From NCBI GenBank assembly GCA_046351325.1, contig JAXLYR010000011.1:124001-188000 (forward strand): DNA of 64,000 nt, written 5' to 3'. Below the pieces are notes generated by a model, which ran no database searches, had not been told where the DNA came from, and was given only the letters and a program-made list of their open reading frames with translations. This stretch comes from Xiheicaenibacterium sp046351325. GTDB taxonomy: Bacteria > Myxococcota_A > Polyangia > Polyangiales > Polyangiaceae. The position numbers were made by a program, and so were the translations under genes. Shown piece by piece: positions 18,156 to 27,344 of the stretch. Each line of letters starts with the position of its first letter. Positions within the stretch are counted from its first letter, which is position 1.

Positions 18156-21100
18156 TCACGATGGTTGCGTGGTGTGACAACCGGCGAGCAGTGAGCTGTA
18201 GCGGTCGATGTCTGCGACTCCCTCGCGTGCGAGGAGCAGCGCGCGATCGTCCTCGAAACCCGGTATCGCGGCCGCGTGGAGCGCCATCTCTTGCGCCGTG
18301 AAGATCGCGTGGGCTCGCAAGCGCTGAGCGCGTGCTGCAGCGATGTCTCCTCGCTGACCGAGCACGGCGGCGCGAATGGTCGCGGCCGCCGCTCGCGCGA
18401 TGGAGCCGTCGCCTTCGAGGGCGTCGGCATCCGCCACGGCGCGGTCCAAGAGGCGGGAGCGAGCGGCGCGATCGACAGCCGCGAGATGGGTGAGGGTCAG
18501 GCCGCGAAGCGACAATGATGAGACGCGGAGGAACTGAACCGAGAAGAGCCCCGAGTCGCTGAGCGCGCCCCACGCGGCGTCGAGTCGTCGCATCGCCGAG
18601 TCGGGCCTGCGCATGTAGAGCTCGCGATAGAGCGCGACCTTCAGCGCGAGCCAGTGCTGAAAGAGGAAGCCGCGCGAGGCGGGCGGCCACTCCTCGATGA
18701 CCCGCTCGTGCGTGAGCGCGTCGTCGACGCGCCCCTCGGAGATGCTGACGAGCGCGAGATAGAGGTGGGCCTGCACGCGCAGGTAGAGGTTGCCCGTCGC
18801 GTTTCCTTCACGGAGGCAAGCGTCCGCGCGCCACCCGACCTCGCGGAGCCGACCCATGGCCTCGAGGGCGAAGATCACCGTCATCTCGCCGTAGCCGCGC
18901 TCGTGGGCGTGCCCTGCACAACGACTCAACGTCGCGAGCGCGGGCTCCAAGATGCGCAACGTGTCGCGCCACGCGCCCGCCGTCATGCGCGTGATGCCCG
19001 AGTGAACATCGACGTTCGCGACGACGGCCACGTCTCCAGTCGATCGCGCGAGCTCCATCGCGCGATCGAGGAGCCTCGCACCGACCTTCACCATCGCGGG
19101 AGCGCCGCCGTACGCCAGCATCGAGCCGACCGCCGCGAGGCTGCGCGCTTGGCTCGCCACGTCCGGAGAGAGCAACGCGAGGCGCAGCGTCTCGACCGAA
19201 AAATAGACGCCGCGCACGAGGTCGTACGCGGAGATGCCGCGACTCGCCGTGAAGCAAGCGCGCAGGCGACTCGCGTCTTCGGCGGTGAACTCCGCGGACG
19301 AAGGAGTGAGCGGGAGCGGGAGCAGGTGGCGCGCGGCCAATTGAGTGAGCGCGACCGACGTGCGGAGCATGACCTGCGTCGTCGAGCGCGGAGTCGGAAC
19401 GCCGAGCTCTGCGAGCACGCGCTCGAGGACGCGAAGCCCATCCTCGACCTGGCCAGCGACGAGGAGCTGCTCGGCGGCCTTCCTCAGGAGATCGATGTGC
19501 TCGGCCGGTTGCGCGTCGCGCGCGGCTTCGATGTAGATGGGCGCGGCCTCACCGCAGCGCCCGGCGTTCACGAGGGCGTCGGCGCGCCGCAAAGAGAGCT
19601 TGCGGCGCTCGTCCGCGGAGTGCGAGACCGCCCCGAGCGCCAACGCATAGAGGTTCGCCGCGTGGCCGAACGCGAGCGCTCGCTCCGAGCGATGGGCAGC
19701 GTCGACAGCGTAGAACGCGCCTCGTTCGTTCTTGCCGCCCGCGATGAAGTGGTGCGCGAGGAGCTCGGGATCGGCGCGCTGCTGCTCGAGCGTGACGGCC
19801 AGGGACAGGTGGACGTCCGTGCGCGTCGAGGGGTCGAGCGCGTTGACGACGCTCTCGCGAATGCGGTCGTGATAGGCCTCGACGCGATCCTGATCGCGAG
19901 GGCCGCTCATGCGAAGGAGCGAGCTTTTTGTCAGGTGATGAAGCGTTGGCGTGACGCTCGAGCGCAGGCCCGCAGCCTCGCCGGCGACGCCGATCGGGAT
20001 GCCCGCGCCCGCGACGCAAACGACCGCGAGCAGATGCCTGGCGTCGCGAGACAGCTCGCTCACGCGCTCGAGCAAGACGTCGTCGAGTGCGCTCACGTGC
20101 CGGGGCTCCGTGGAGGGTTTGCGTCGGGTGAAGCGAACGTATTCCTCGATGAAATACGGATGCCCGGCTGCTTCACGAGCGACCGCCTCGAAGTCGATGG
20201 CGCTCGCGGACGTGCCACCAAACCAGCGCTCGGCGAGCGATCTCGCCTCGTCGCTCGAGAGCGGAGCGAGCTCGATCGTGCTCGCCGCGGGGTTCACGCT
20301 CTGAGGCAGGCTCGCGAAGACCTCGCGCAGGAAGGGGGAGTCAGCCTCTGTCGTGCGGTAGAGGCCGACGAAGAAGAGCCGCGGAGCGTCGGGCGCAGCG
20401 AGGAGCTCACGGAGCAAGAGCGCGCTGTCGATGTCGGCCCACTGCAGATCGTCGACCGCGACGAGGACGGGGCGATACTCACCGAGCACGCGCAGGATCC
20501 GCTTGAGCCCGCGAAAGGCGCTGGCACGACACGCGGTCGGATCGCGGACGAGATCGCCGCCGCTGACGTGCACGGTGTCGCTGAGCGCAGCCGTCGCAGT
20601 GGAGGAGTCGTGGGGCCCGAAGACGCGCGCGAGCGCAGGGAACATCGAGGTCAGATCCTGGAGCTCGCGCTGCGGGATCTCACCGACGAGCAGCGCGTGG
20701 CGCCGCTCGAGCTCGCGCGAGAGCTGCTCGACCACGCCGTCGAAGGCCTTGTAAGGGACGGTCTCGCAGGCGTAGCAGCGCCCCGAGAAGAGCAGCGTCT
20801 CGGGTTCCATCGCGCGGACTTGCTCGACGAAATGCTCGAGCAGCGCGCTCTTGCCGATGCCCGAGGCGCCGTGGATCCAGAGCGCGCGACATCCCCCGCG
20901 AACCGTCTCGCCGAACATGCCTTGCAGCTCGGCGAGCTCTGCCGCTCTGCCTATGAAGACCTCGTTCGTGTCGTGCGTCGGAGGCAAGCTCACCCGCGAG
21001 CCGAGCGTCGCGAGCACGTCTTCACCCGTCGGTCGCGCGTTGGGATCGATCGCCATGAGCGACATCGCGAGCGCGTCGAGCTCCGGGGGGATGCCCTCAG

Positions 21101-21977
21101 CGAAGGTCGAAGGCTTGGGTGGAACGACGCGCTGCTTGAGGAGCAAGACCTCGGACATCGTCCCGGTGAGCGGGAGCCTGCGCGTGAGAAGCTCGTAGAG
21201 GATCACGCCGAACGCGTACCAATCGCTCGCGGTGAGCGCGGGCTCGCCGCGCGCTTGCTCGGGCGCCATGTACGCGGGGGTCCCCGCGAGCGAGCTGTCG
21301 TCGCGCGCGTCCGAGCGATCACACGCGAGGCCGAAGTCGACGACGACGACGCGCCCGCTCTTGTCGACGAGGACGTTGCTCGGCTTGAGATCGCGATGGA
21401 TCCGGCCCGCGGCGTGGAGCGCGTGCACACCGCGCGCGAGCTGCACGAGCGCGCTCTTCAACGCGTCGAGATCGAGCGTGCGCACGGGCGCGACGTTCGC
21501 GGACCCATCGATCGTCGCCGTGAGCGCTGCGTCCTGTCCGTCGAGCGTCTCGAGTCCGCGCTCGATCGTCGTGAGCGTCTGCTCGGCCTTGAAAGCGGCG
21601 CGCTGCAAATGCGCGGTCAGATCGCAGCCAGAGACGAACTCCATCGCGAGGTAGGGATCAGCGCCCTCGAACGCGAGCTCGTACACGGCCGCGAGGTTCT
21701 CGTGCGAGACGTCGGCGACGGAGCGAAACTCCTCTTTTAGACGGGACAAGTAGCGCGAGCCGCGGCCGCGCAGGATCTTGATTGCGACGGGGTGATCGCG
21801 GCCGTCGCGAGCTTCGTAGACGACGCCCATTCCGCCCGCGCCGACGCGCCGAAGCACTCGGTAGCTCTTCAGCTCGACGGGGGCGGTGACGCTCGCTCGG
21901 TCGAGCCGTAGCTCGAGCTCACTCACCTTGCTCGTCAGCTCGGCGCTGCTGCCGGACGACAGTCGGCCCCCGCCCAT
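18156..21977 (-). CDS. Ser/Thr kinase fused to AAA-type ATPase and TPR regulator
   Basis: 1273 residues. Hanks kinase about 40-330: Gly loop VGAGGMG, catalytic Lys 67 (VAIK), HRDLKPSN at 194-201, DFG 214-216, APE 237-239. An insertion of about 40 residues (about 130-170) precedes the HRD loop. Then a STAND/predicted-ATPase NTPase domain begins with FIGRAAELAEL and Walker A GASGIGKS (369-376), with LVAVDDLQWAD as Walker B, followed by about 600 residues of TPR-like helices. This kinase-ATPase-TPR layout is well known in myxobacteria and gives large signalling proteins with no DNA-binding domain. All kinase residues are present. It is 93 bases downstream of the DppF-like gene and leads into the amine oxidase gene. 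Confidence 0.93.
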   Translation of the reverse strand: MGGGRLSSGSSAELTSKVSELELRLDRASVTAPVELKSYRVLRRVGAGGMGVVYEARDGRDHPVAIKILRGRGSRYLSRLKEEFRSVADVSHENLAAVYELAFEGADPYLAMEFVSGCDLTAHLQRAAFKAEQTLTTIERGLETLDGQDAALTATIDGSANVAPVRTLDLDALKSALVQLARGVHALHAAGRIHRDLKPSNVLVDKSGRVVVVDFGLACDRSDARDDSSLAGTPAYMAPEQARGEPALTASDWYAFGVILYELLTRRLPLTGTMSEVLLLKQRVVPPKPSTFAEGIPPELDALAMSLMAIDPNARPTGEDVLATLGSRVSLPPTHDTNEVFIGRAAELAELQGMFGETVRGGCRALWIHGASGIGKSALLEHFVEQVRAMEPETLLFSGRCYACETVPYKAFDGVVEQLSRELERRHALLVGEIPQRELQDLTSMFPALARVFGPHDSSTATAALSDTVHVSGGDLVRDPTACRASAFRGLKRILRVLGEYRPVLVAVDDLQWADIDSALLLRELLAAPDAPRLFFVGLYRTTEADSPFLREVFASLPQSVNPAASTIELAPLSSDEARSLAERWFGGTSASAIDFEAVAREAAGHPYFIEEYVRFTRRKPSTEPRHVSALDDVLLERVSELSRDARHLLAVVCVAGAGIPIGVAGEAAGLRSSVTPTLHHLTKSSLLRMSGPRDQDRVEAYHDRIRESVVNALDPSTRTDVHLSLAVTLEQQRADPELLAHHFIAGGKNERGAFYAVDAAHRSERALAFGHAANLYALALGAVSHSADERRKLSLRRADALVNAGRCGEAAPIYIEAARDAQPAEHIDLLRKAAEQLLVAGQVEDGLRVLERVLAELGVPTPRSTTQVMLRTSVALTQLAARHLLPLPLTPSSAEFTAEDASRLRACFTASRGISAYDLVRGVYFSVETLRLALLSPDVASQARSLAAVGSMLAYGGAPAMVKVGARLLDRAMELARSTGDVAVVANVDVHSGITRMTAGAWRDTLRILEPALATLSRCAGHAHERGYGEMTVIFALEAMGRLREVGWRADACLREGNATGNLYLRVQAHLYLALVSISEGRVDDALTHERVIEEWPPASRGFLFQHWLALKVALYRELYMRRPDSAMRRLDAAWGALSDSGLFSVQFLRVSSLSLRGLTLTHLAAVDRAARSRLLDRAVADADALEGDGSIARAAAATIRAAVLGQRGDIAAARAQRLRAHAIFTAQEMALHAAAIPGFEDDRALLLAREGVADIDRYSSLLAGCHTTQPS

Positions 21978-22033
21978 CTCGCCACTAGTACCACGACGTC
22001 GTTCCCTGGATCTGTCGCAACTTGACGGAGACG

Positions 22034-22048
22034 TGTCCGGACATGTCC
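22034..22048. promoter_or_regulatory. Overlapping palindromes upstream of the large kinase gene
   Basis: In the 93-base gap between the kinase start (21977) and the DppF-like stop (22071) lie two overlapping perfect palindromes, TGTCCGGACA (22034-22043) and GGACATGTCC (22039-22048), followed by another TCCGGA at 22057-22062. Such symmetric spacing is typical of an operator for a dimeric regulator, but it could also be an intergenic hairpin. No protein is assigned. Confidence 0.35.
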
Positions 22049-22070
22049 AGACAGGTTCCGGACGCGTCGC

Positions 22071-23084
22071 TCAGCCGGGGAAGAAACAGGCGACTCGGTG
22101 AGCGGGATTCGCGACGAGCCCACGCAAGCTGGGAGTGTCCGTATCGCACTTCCCCTTCTCGGCGCGGGGGCACCGCGGATGAAACGCGCAACCCTTGGGC
22201 GGTTGCGTAGGGCTGGGTGGCTCACCCGCCAAGGTCAGCCGACGCCGCTCGGGAACGACGACATCGTGGACCAACCGCGGCGAGGCTTCGAAGAGCGCTC
22301 GCGTATAGGGGTGAAGCCGGCGCTCCACGATATCGCGGCTGGGCCCGAGCTCGACGACGCGACCCAAATACAGCACCGCGATCCGATGACTCATGAGCTC
22401 GACGACCCGCAAATCGTGGGAGATGAAGATCATCCCGAGGTCTCGCTCGGTCTGGAGCTCGTCGAACAGATTCAGGATCTGCGACTGCATCGAGACGTCG
22501 AGGGCGCTCGTCGGTTCGTCGCAAATGAGGAGCTCGGGGTCCACGGCGAGAGCGCGCGCGATGGCGATGCGCTGGCGCTGACCGCCGCTGAACTCGCTCG
22601 GATAGCGCGACATCGCGTCCGGCTCGAGGCCGACCCGCTCGAGGGCGCGCCCGACGCGCTCCTCGACCTCGGCGCCCCGCGCGAGCTTGAAGAGCTCGAT
22701 CCCCTCCCCGACGATGTCGCGCACGACGAGGCGTGGGTTGAGCGACGTATAAGGATCCTGAAAGACGATCTGCATGCGACGTCGCAGCTTGCGCAGATGT
22801 CGCTCCGGCAGCTGCGTGATGTCCTGGCCGTCGAAATGGATGCGGCCGAACGTCGGCTCGACCAATCGAAGCAGCGTCTTGCCGAGCGTGCTCTTGCCCG
22901 ATCCGGACTCGCCGACGACCCCGAGGGTCTCGCCTCGTTTGAGCTCAAACGATACGCCGTGGAGCGCATGCACGAGCTCGGCGCGGCGGCCGAGCCAGCC
23001 TCGCCGCAACGTGTACACCTTTGTAAGGCCGTCCACCGCGAGGAGCGCCGTCTTCTTCTGGGTGAGGGCGATCTCGCTGGTCAA
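22071..23084 (-). CDS. Oligopeptide/dipeptide ABC transporter ATPase, DppF/OppF-like
   Basis: 337 residues using a TTG start at 23084 that overlaps the TGA of the DppD-like gene (TTGA). Walker A GESGSGKS at 58-65, Q-loop FQDPYTSLNPR, ABC signature FSGGQRQR, Walker B LLICDEPTSALD, and the C-terminal oligopeptide domain with a Cys cluster (CAFHPRCPRAEKGKC). ATG is absent near the start; the first in-frame ATG would lose the N-terminus. It pairs with the upstream ATPase to power peptide uptake (family knowledge), yet no permease or binding-protein gene is in this cluster. Confidence 0.92.
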   Translation of the reverse strand: MTSEIALTQKKTALLAVDGLTKVYTLRRGWLGRRAELVHALHGVSFELKRGETLGVVGESGSGKSTLGKTLLRLVEPTFGRIHFDGQDITQLPERHLRKLRRRMQIVFQDPYTSLNPRLVVRDIVGEGIELFKLARGAEVEERVGRALERVGLEPDAMSRYPSEFSGGQRQRIAIARALAVDPELLICDEPTSALDVSMQSQILNLFDELQTERDLGMIFISHDLRVVELMSHRIAVLYLGRVVELGPSRDIVERRLHPYTRALFEASPRLVHDVVVPERRRLTLAGEPPSPTQPPKGCAFHPRCPRAEKGKCDTDTPSLRGLVANPAHRVACFFPG

Positions 23085-24133
23085 GGCGCGGGCTCCTCGT
23101 CGGCGACCTCGTCGGGCGGGGGCGGGTCGGGCTTCGCGAGGAAGCAGCGGCTCGTGCGTGGTCCGTCGAGCTCCACGATCGGAGGGCGCTCCCGCCTGCA
23201 TTTGTCCATGACTTGCTCGCACCGAGGCGCGAACCGACAGCCGAGCGGCAGCTGAGAGAAGACCGGAGGAGCACCGCGCAGGACGGGCAGTCGACGAGGT
23301 GGACCGCCGAGCTTGCGCGGTGGGTAGCGATCGGGGTCGGGGATGCTGGCGACGAGGGCCTCTGTGTAGGGGTGACGTGGCGCGCGGAGCACCGTCAGCG
23401 TCGGCCCGCTCTCCACGATCTGCCCCGCATAGAGGACGATGACTCGATCGGCGACCTCGGCGACCGCGGAGAGATCGTGCGAAATGAGGAGCAACGCCAT
23501 CTGTCGAGTCGCTCGCTCGGCCGCGAGAACCTCGAGGATCTGCGCCTCGAGCGTGCGATCGAGCGCCGCAGTCGGCTCGTCCGCGAGCAAGAGGTCGGGC
23601 TCGGTCGCGAGGGCCATCGCCAAGAGCGCGCGCTGCTTCATCCCGCCGGAGAGCTCGTGCGGATAGGAGGCCATCGCGTGTTCGGGCCTCGGCATACCGA
23701 CCTTCGTAAGCCACTTTTGAGCGAGGGCAGCGGCGTCCGCGCGCGAGAGCCCGCGAGGGATCGACGGCCGCGAGCCGCGGTGGAGGTGAATCGCCTCGAG
23801 GATCTGAGCGCCTATCGTATAGACGGGGTTGAGCGCGCTCGAAGGCTCCTGAAAGACCATCGACACGACGCCGCCGCGAATGGCAGTTAGCTCGCGATCG
23901 CGGAGCGCATAGAGGTTCTGACCGCCAATCGTGACTCGGCCGCTCCGGACGATCGCGCCTGCTGGCGGCAGCGCCATCAGCGCGTACGCGAGCAAGGACT
24001 TACCGCTCCCCGATTCACCGACGAGAGCGACCGACTCACCCCGATCGACCTCGAACGACACGTTGTCGAGGATCGTGAGGTCGCCGTCGGGCCCACGAAC
24101 CGACACGGTGAGATCGCGCACCTCGAGGAACAT
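23081..24133 (-). CDS. Oligopeptide/dipeptide ABC transporter ATPase, DppD/OppD-like
   Basis: 350 residues. Walker A GESGSGKS 39-46, Q-loop FQEPSSALNP, signature LSGGMKQR at 161-168, Walker B LLLADEPTAALD, H-loop ISHDL. The C-terminal oligopeptide-transporter domain has cysteines spaced GCRFAPRCEQVMDKC, a pattern linked to an Fe-S cluster in some DppD proteins. Four bases separate it from the upstream lipoprotein gene, and its stop overlaps the DppF-like start. The substrate cannot be predicted without a binding protein. Confidence 0.93.
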   Translation of the reverse strand: MFLEVRDLTVSVRGPDGDLTILDNVSFEVDRGESVALVGESGSGKSLLAYALMALPPAGAIVRSGRVTIGGQNLYALRDRELTAIRGGVVSMVFQEPSSALNPVYTIGAQILEAIHLHRGSRPSIPRGLSRADAAALAQKWLTKVGMPRPEHAMASYPHELSGGMKQRALLAMALATEPDLLLADEPTAALDRTLEAQILEVLAAERATRQMALLLISHDLSAVAEVADRVIVLYAGQIVESGPTLTVLRAPRHPYTEALVASIPDPDRYPPRKLGGPPRRLPVLRGAPPVFSQLPLGCRFAPRCEQVMDKCRRERPPIVELDGPRTSRCFLAKPDPPPPDEVADEEPAP

Positions 24134-24137
24134 CGGA

Positions 24138-24815
24138 TTAGCGGAGGTAGAGCTCGAGGCGCGGACCGTTGCTCGTCGCGGGCGCGGTGATCAGGCGCGC
24201 CCCCACTGGGTCGTCGCCGCGAGCCACCACCGCGAGTCCGAAGCCGACACCGTGCAGCCGCGCCACGTGACTCGTGACGTCGACGCGCAGCGGAACACGG
24301 CGCGCCGGCATCACGCGGCTGCTGCCGAGCGCGACACCGAGTCGCGGTGCGCGTGCCCAACTGAGCGGGCCGCGCTCCCACTCACCGAGGATGGGCGCGA
24401 CCGAGAGATCGATAGGCTCGGTCGGACCAGGCGAGACAGGCTCGGCGTCGAGGACCAGATATGCCCCCTCGACCGAGACGCGAGGGCCGACGTCCGCCTC
24501 GAACGACATGAGGACGATGACGTCACCCGCCGAGGACGCACCGAATGGAGTCACAAATGCGTTCTCGGGCAAGTCGGCCGACGACAGCACGGCCACCCGT
24601 CGTGCGGGCAACACGAGCCGCGAGGCTTCGACGGCGACGAGCGCTTCCTCGACTGGACGACAAGCGCCGACCACACAGCCGTAGCCAGCGCCGCACGTAT
24701 CGTGGTCGGTCGTGCACGCGGCCCCCGAGCCACCACACCCGGCCGTCGCAGCTGCGAAGAGCGTTGCAGCGCCCGCGATGAAGATCGGTCGGTGTCGAGT
24801 CACCCGTGCGGCCAT
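24138..24815 (-). CDS. Lipoprotein with Cys-rich module and DNRLRE-like beta domain
   Basis: 225 residues from the ATG at 24815. Lipoprotein signal ending ATAGC, then a short Cys-rich module (CTTDHDTCGAGYGCVVGAC) related to the one in the two lipoproteins at 35.9-38.5 kb. The rest is a beta-rich domain whose end (RVDVTSHVARL, then FGLAVVARGDD, and LELYLR) resembles DNRLRE-type domains of surface proteins. Possible outer-membrane or surface role. It lies four bases upstream of the DppD-like gene, so it may be co-transcribed with the peptide-transport ATPases. A small upstream extension (to 24845) is not used. Confidence 0.7.
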   Translation of the reverse strand: MAARVTRHRPIFIAGAATLFAAATAGCGGSGAACTTDHDTCGAGYGCVVGACRPVEEALVAVEASRLVLPARRVAVLSSADLPENAFVTPFGASSAGDVIVLMSFEADVGPRVSVEGAYLVLDAEPVSPGPTEPIDLSVAPILGEWERGPLSWARAPRLGVALGSSRVMPARRVPLRVDVTSHVARLHGVGFGLAVVARGDDPVGARLITAPATSNGPRLELYLR

Positions 24816-24855
24816 CGCGGAAAAGTTGATACCACGGCGGCCCACGGCGCTGCTC

Positions 24856-25839
24856 TCACCTTTTCGGCGGGAGCAGTCGAGGCAGCCATTTGTCGAAGGT
24901 CTGCTTCACCGTCGCGTCATGGGCTTTCGGGCGCGCGGGGAGCTGATCCAGCTCGCGCAGCGTGCCTTCGTTCGGGGGATGAGACTTCACCTCTTTCATG
25001 AACAGCTTGCGAAAGACCTCGAACTCGCGATCCCAAGACACGGTCTGCCAAGTCACGATGACGTGCGTCGCGGCGTCGACCGCACCGAGCGAGCTCGCGA
25101 GCGACCCTGGCATGCAGGTGTCGATCGAGACGATCGCAAATGGGTTCGACTCGATCGCCGAGACGATTCCCCCTTTGGCGCTGCAGCCTGCCCCGGAGTG
25201 TCCTGTCACGATGATGCGCGTGGGATCGATCTCGACGCCCTCGGGGAGCGACGCGACGACCTGCGCGACGAACTTGGGGAAATCGAAGACAGGAAAGCTC
25301 GCTTGACCACCGACAGCGTCCTTCTCGACCGAGCCCGGCCCTGCGAGCACGTGCGGCTCGACCTCACCGGACTCGATGAGGGCCGAGAGGATCTTCCTGA
25401 CGTCGCCCTCGTCGCCACCACCCATCCAGCGATGTGGGATTTGGGCGCGATTGAGGCCGTGGAAGAAGACGATGAGCGGCACTGGCTTGCGAGCCTCGAA
25501 GGTCTTCGCGTGGACGAAGACGCGCCCCGAGTAGGCGCGCGACCGCATCTTCACGTCTGCGCCGTCGTAGTCGAAGTCGATCGTTTTGCCCCAGAGCCCG
25601 TTCTCGTCACGCTCGATCACGACCGTGGGGAGAGCCGACGGCTGGCTGCTCGGCTCGACGACAGCCGAGGCGCTCTCGGTCGGTTCGGCGACCGACGCCG
25701 ACGCGACGGGTGAGCTCGCGGCGCTCGTCGCGGTCGCGCTCGAGGAGCTGCCCTGCGCGGCGACGTTGGGCTCTGCGGGCTCGCCACTGCACGCGCACAG
25801 CGCGAAGAGAAAGACGAGCCGACGCACCGCCGTGAGCAT
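24856..25839 (-). CDS. Secreted lipoprotein alpha/beta hydrolase
   Basis: 327 residues from the ATG at 25839. Lipoprotein-type signal (LFALCACSG) followed by a Ser/Ala/Pro stalk (about 25-70) typical of myxobacterial surface proteins. The hydrolase core has an oxyanion HG motif (FFHG, 125-128) and the nucleophile elbow GHSGAG with Ser at about 215; a late Asp and His would complete the triad. It could be an esterase or peptidase; the substrate is unknown. It begins a minus-strand run that continues with a lipoprotein and two peptide ABC ATPases, hinting at nutrient breakdown plus uptake. Confidence 0.8.
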   Translation of the reverse strand: MLTAVRRLVFLFALCACSGEPAEPNVAAQGSSSSATATSAASSPVASASVAEPTESASAVVEPSSQPSALPTVVIERDENGLWGKTIDFDYDGADVKMRSRAYSGRVFVHAKTFEARKPVPLIVFFHGLNRAQIPHRWMGGGDEGDVRKILSALIESGEVEPHVLAGPGSVEKDAVGGQASFPVFDFPKFVAQVVASLPEGVEIDPTRIIVTGHSGAGCSAKGGIVSAIESNPFAIVSIDTCMPGSLASSLGAVDAATHVIVTWQTVSWDREFEVFRKLFMKEVKSHPPNEGTLRELDQLPARPKAHDATVKQTFDKWLPRLLPPKR

Positions 25840-25978
25840 ACTGGATGCGGCCTCTATCCCCAATTTCGAGTCGCGACCGCGCATCATCGCGCGCCGAGCT
25901 TTGCCCCTCGAGCCAGGTTGGGTATCTTCGCGACGCGTCTCCTTTCGCGTCGTTGCCGCGGGACGGCTGAGGTTACTC

Positions 25979-26218
25979 ATGACTCTCTTCGCGAGCGCAT
26001 CCATCACCGAGAAGATCGTCGAACCCGTCGTTTACTCGGTGGTCTTCGCGACGGTCGGGATCGTCGTGTTCTCGGCGGCGTTCTTCGCCATCACGAAGAT
26101 CGCTCCGTTCTCCATCCGAAAGGAGATCGAGCATGACCAGAACACGTCGCTCGGGATCGTCATCGGCTCGGTGATCATCGGCCTGGCGCTCATCATCTCG
26201 GCGGCGATCAAGGGCTGA
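25979..26218 (+). CDS. Small DUF350-like inner membrane protein
   Basis: 79 residues with two membrane helices (about 13-36 and 57-76) joined by a polar segment, ITKIAPFSIRKEIEHDQNT, which matches the T-K/R-F-S-x-x-x-E-I pattern of DUF350 proteins. It is shorter than usual for the family, which normally repeats this unit. The ATG at 25979 has GAGG seven bases upstream. A longer frame starting at 25586 overlaps the divergent hydrolase and is rejected. Function unknown. It lies 19 bases before the multi-pass membrane protein. Confidence 0.75.
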   Translation: MTLFASASITEKIVEPVVYSVVFATVGIVVFSAAFFAITKIAPFSIRKEIEHDQNTSLGIVIGSVIIGLALIISAAIKG

Positions 26219-26237
26219 CGCCGCGGCGGGCGGACCA

Positions 26238-27344
26238 TTGAACGCGGGGCCTTGGCTGTGGAGCCCGCGGCGGGATCTCGCCGTCTTCGGGGGCGCGGCG
26301 GTCCTCGCGTTGATCGTCGCAGCGCTGGGCCCCTCGATCGCCCCGACTGGGGACTTGCCGCCTTGGGGGTTCCTCGTCTTCGTCGTCGCCTGCGACGTCG
26401 CGCACGTCTACTCGACGCTGTTCAGGACGTACATGGACGGCGAGGAGCTCGTTCGCCGGCCTGCGCTCTATTTCGGAGTCCCGGTCGCGTGCTTCGTCGC
26501 CGGAGTGGCGCTCTACGCGGTCGGATCCGACGTATTTTGGCGCGTCCTGGCATATGTCGCGCTCGTCCATTTCGTCCGCCAACAGGTCGGCTGGACTGCG
26601 ATTTATCGGGCGCGAGCGGGCCGTCGAGATCGGCTCGAGCGATGGGTCGACGACACCGCCGTATACGCCGCGACCCTTTATCCCGTACTCGAGTGGCATA
26701 CACGACTGCCGCGTGAGTTCGCTTGGTTCGTCCAAGGCGACTTCCTCGATCTCGCGACGCTATCACCCATTCTCCCGGTGGCTCGGGTCATTTGGGGGCT
26801 CAGCTTGACCCTCTATGTCGTCTACGGCGCTCGGGTCGCGCGCGCGACTCGCGTGCTCTCGCTCGGGAAACACGTGGTCGTCGCAGGCACGGCTGCGACT
26901 TGGTATTTCGGAATCGTCGCGACGAACTCGGACTTCGCATTTACGGTCTCGAACGTCGTCGTTCACGGACTGCCGTACATGGCATTGCTCTATGCCTATG
27001 GGCGAGAGCGCGCGAGGGAATCACCTGGGATCTTGAGCGCCCGCCTCCTGCGCGGAGGGCTCGCCGCCTTCGCGGGACTTCTCCTCGTGATCGCGTTCGT
27101 CGAAGAGCTGATTTGGGATCAGCTCGTCTGGCAGAGTCACCCGTCGCTCTTCGGTGCAGCGCTTTTGTCCGAAGAGACGATCGCACGCCTCGCGAAGTTC
27201 ATCGTCCCGCTCCTCGCTGTGCCCCAAGCGACGCATTACGTCCTCGACGCGGTCCTCTGGCGTCGGGGTGACACTGGCGCTGCGCAGGGGCGCGCGATGG
27301 GCTTCGCGGGCGCTCATCGCGACCGCGCGGCGACTACTGCTTGA
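26238..27344 (+). CDS. Multi-pass membrane protein with conserved-looking His residues, unknown function
   Basis: 368 residues, about 8-9 membrane helices. Histidines sit within or beside helices (CDVAHVYSTLFRTY near 57, LVHFVRQQVGW near 110, VVHGLPYMALLYAYG near 240, QATHYVLDAVLW near 330); such a pattern can mean metal binding in a membrane enzyme, but I do not recognise a family. The start is taken as TTG at 26238 with a GGCGG site upstream. It overlaps the convergent HEAT-like gene by 11 bases at the 3' end, so no terminator is possible between them. Confidence 0.7.
   Translation: MNAGPWLWSPRRDLAVFGGAAVLALIVAALGPSIAPTGDLPPWGFLVFVVACDVAHVYSTLFRTYMDGEELVRRPALYFGVPVACFVAGVALYAVGSDVFWRVLAYVALVHFVRQQVGWTAIYRARAGRRDRLERWVDDTAVYAATLYPVLEWHTRLPREFAWFVQGDFLDLATLSPILPVARVIWGLSLTLYVVYGARVARATRVLSLGKHVVVAGTAATWYFGIVATNSDFAFTVSNVVVHGLPYMALLYAYGRERARESPGILSARLLRGGLAAFAGLLLVIAFVEELIWDQLVWQSHPSLFGAALLSEETIARLAKFIVPLLAVPQATHYVLDAVLWRRGDTGAAQGRAMGFAGAHRDRAATTA

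Noticed and set aside
18654..21740. Long open frame on + (over 1000 codons) within the giant kinase gene
   Set aside because: Antisense to a confident kinase/ATPase gene; the translation is Arg/Glu/Ala-rich and lacks motifs.
23085..23714. N-terminal extension of the DppF-like ATPase
   Set aside because: The sequence before the TTG at 23084 overlaps the DppD-like gene and is Arg-rich with no homologous look.
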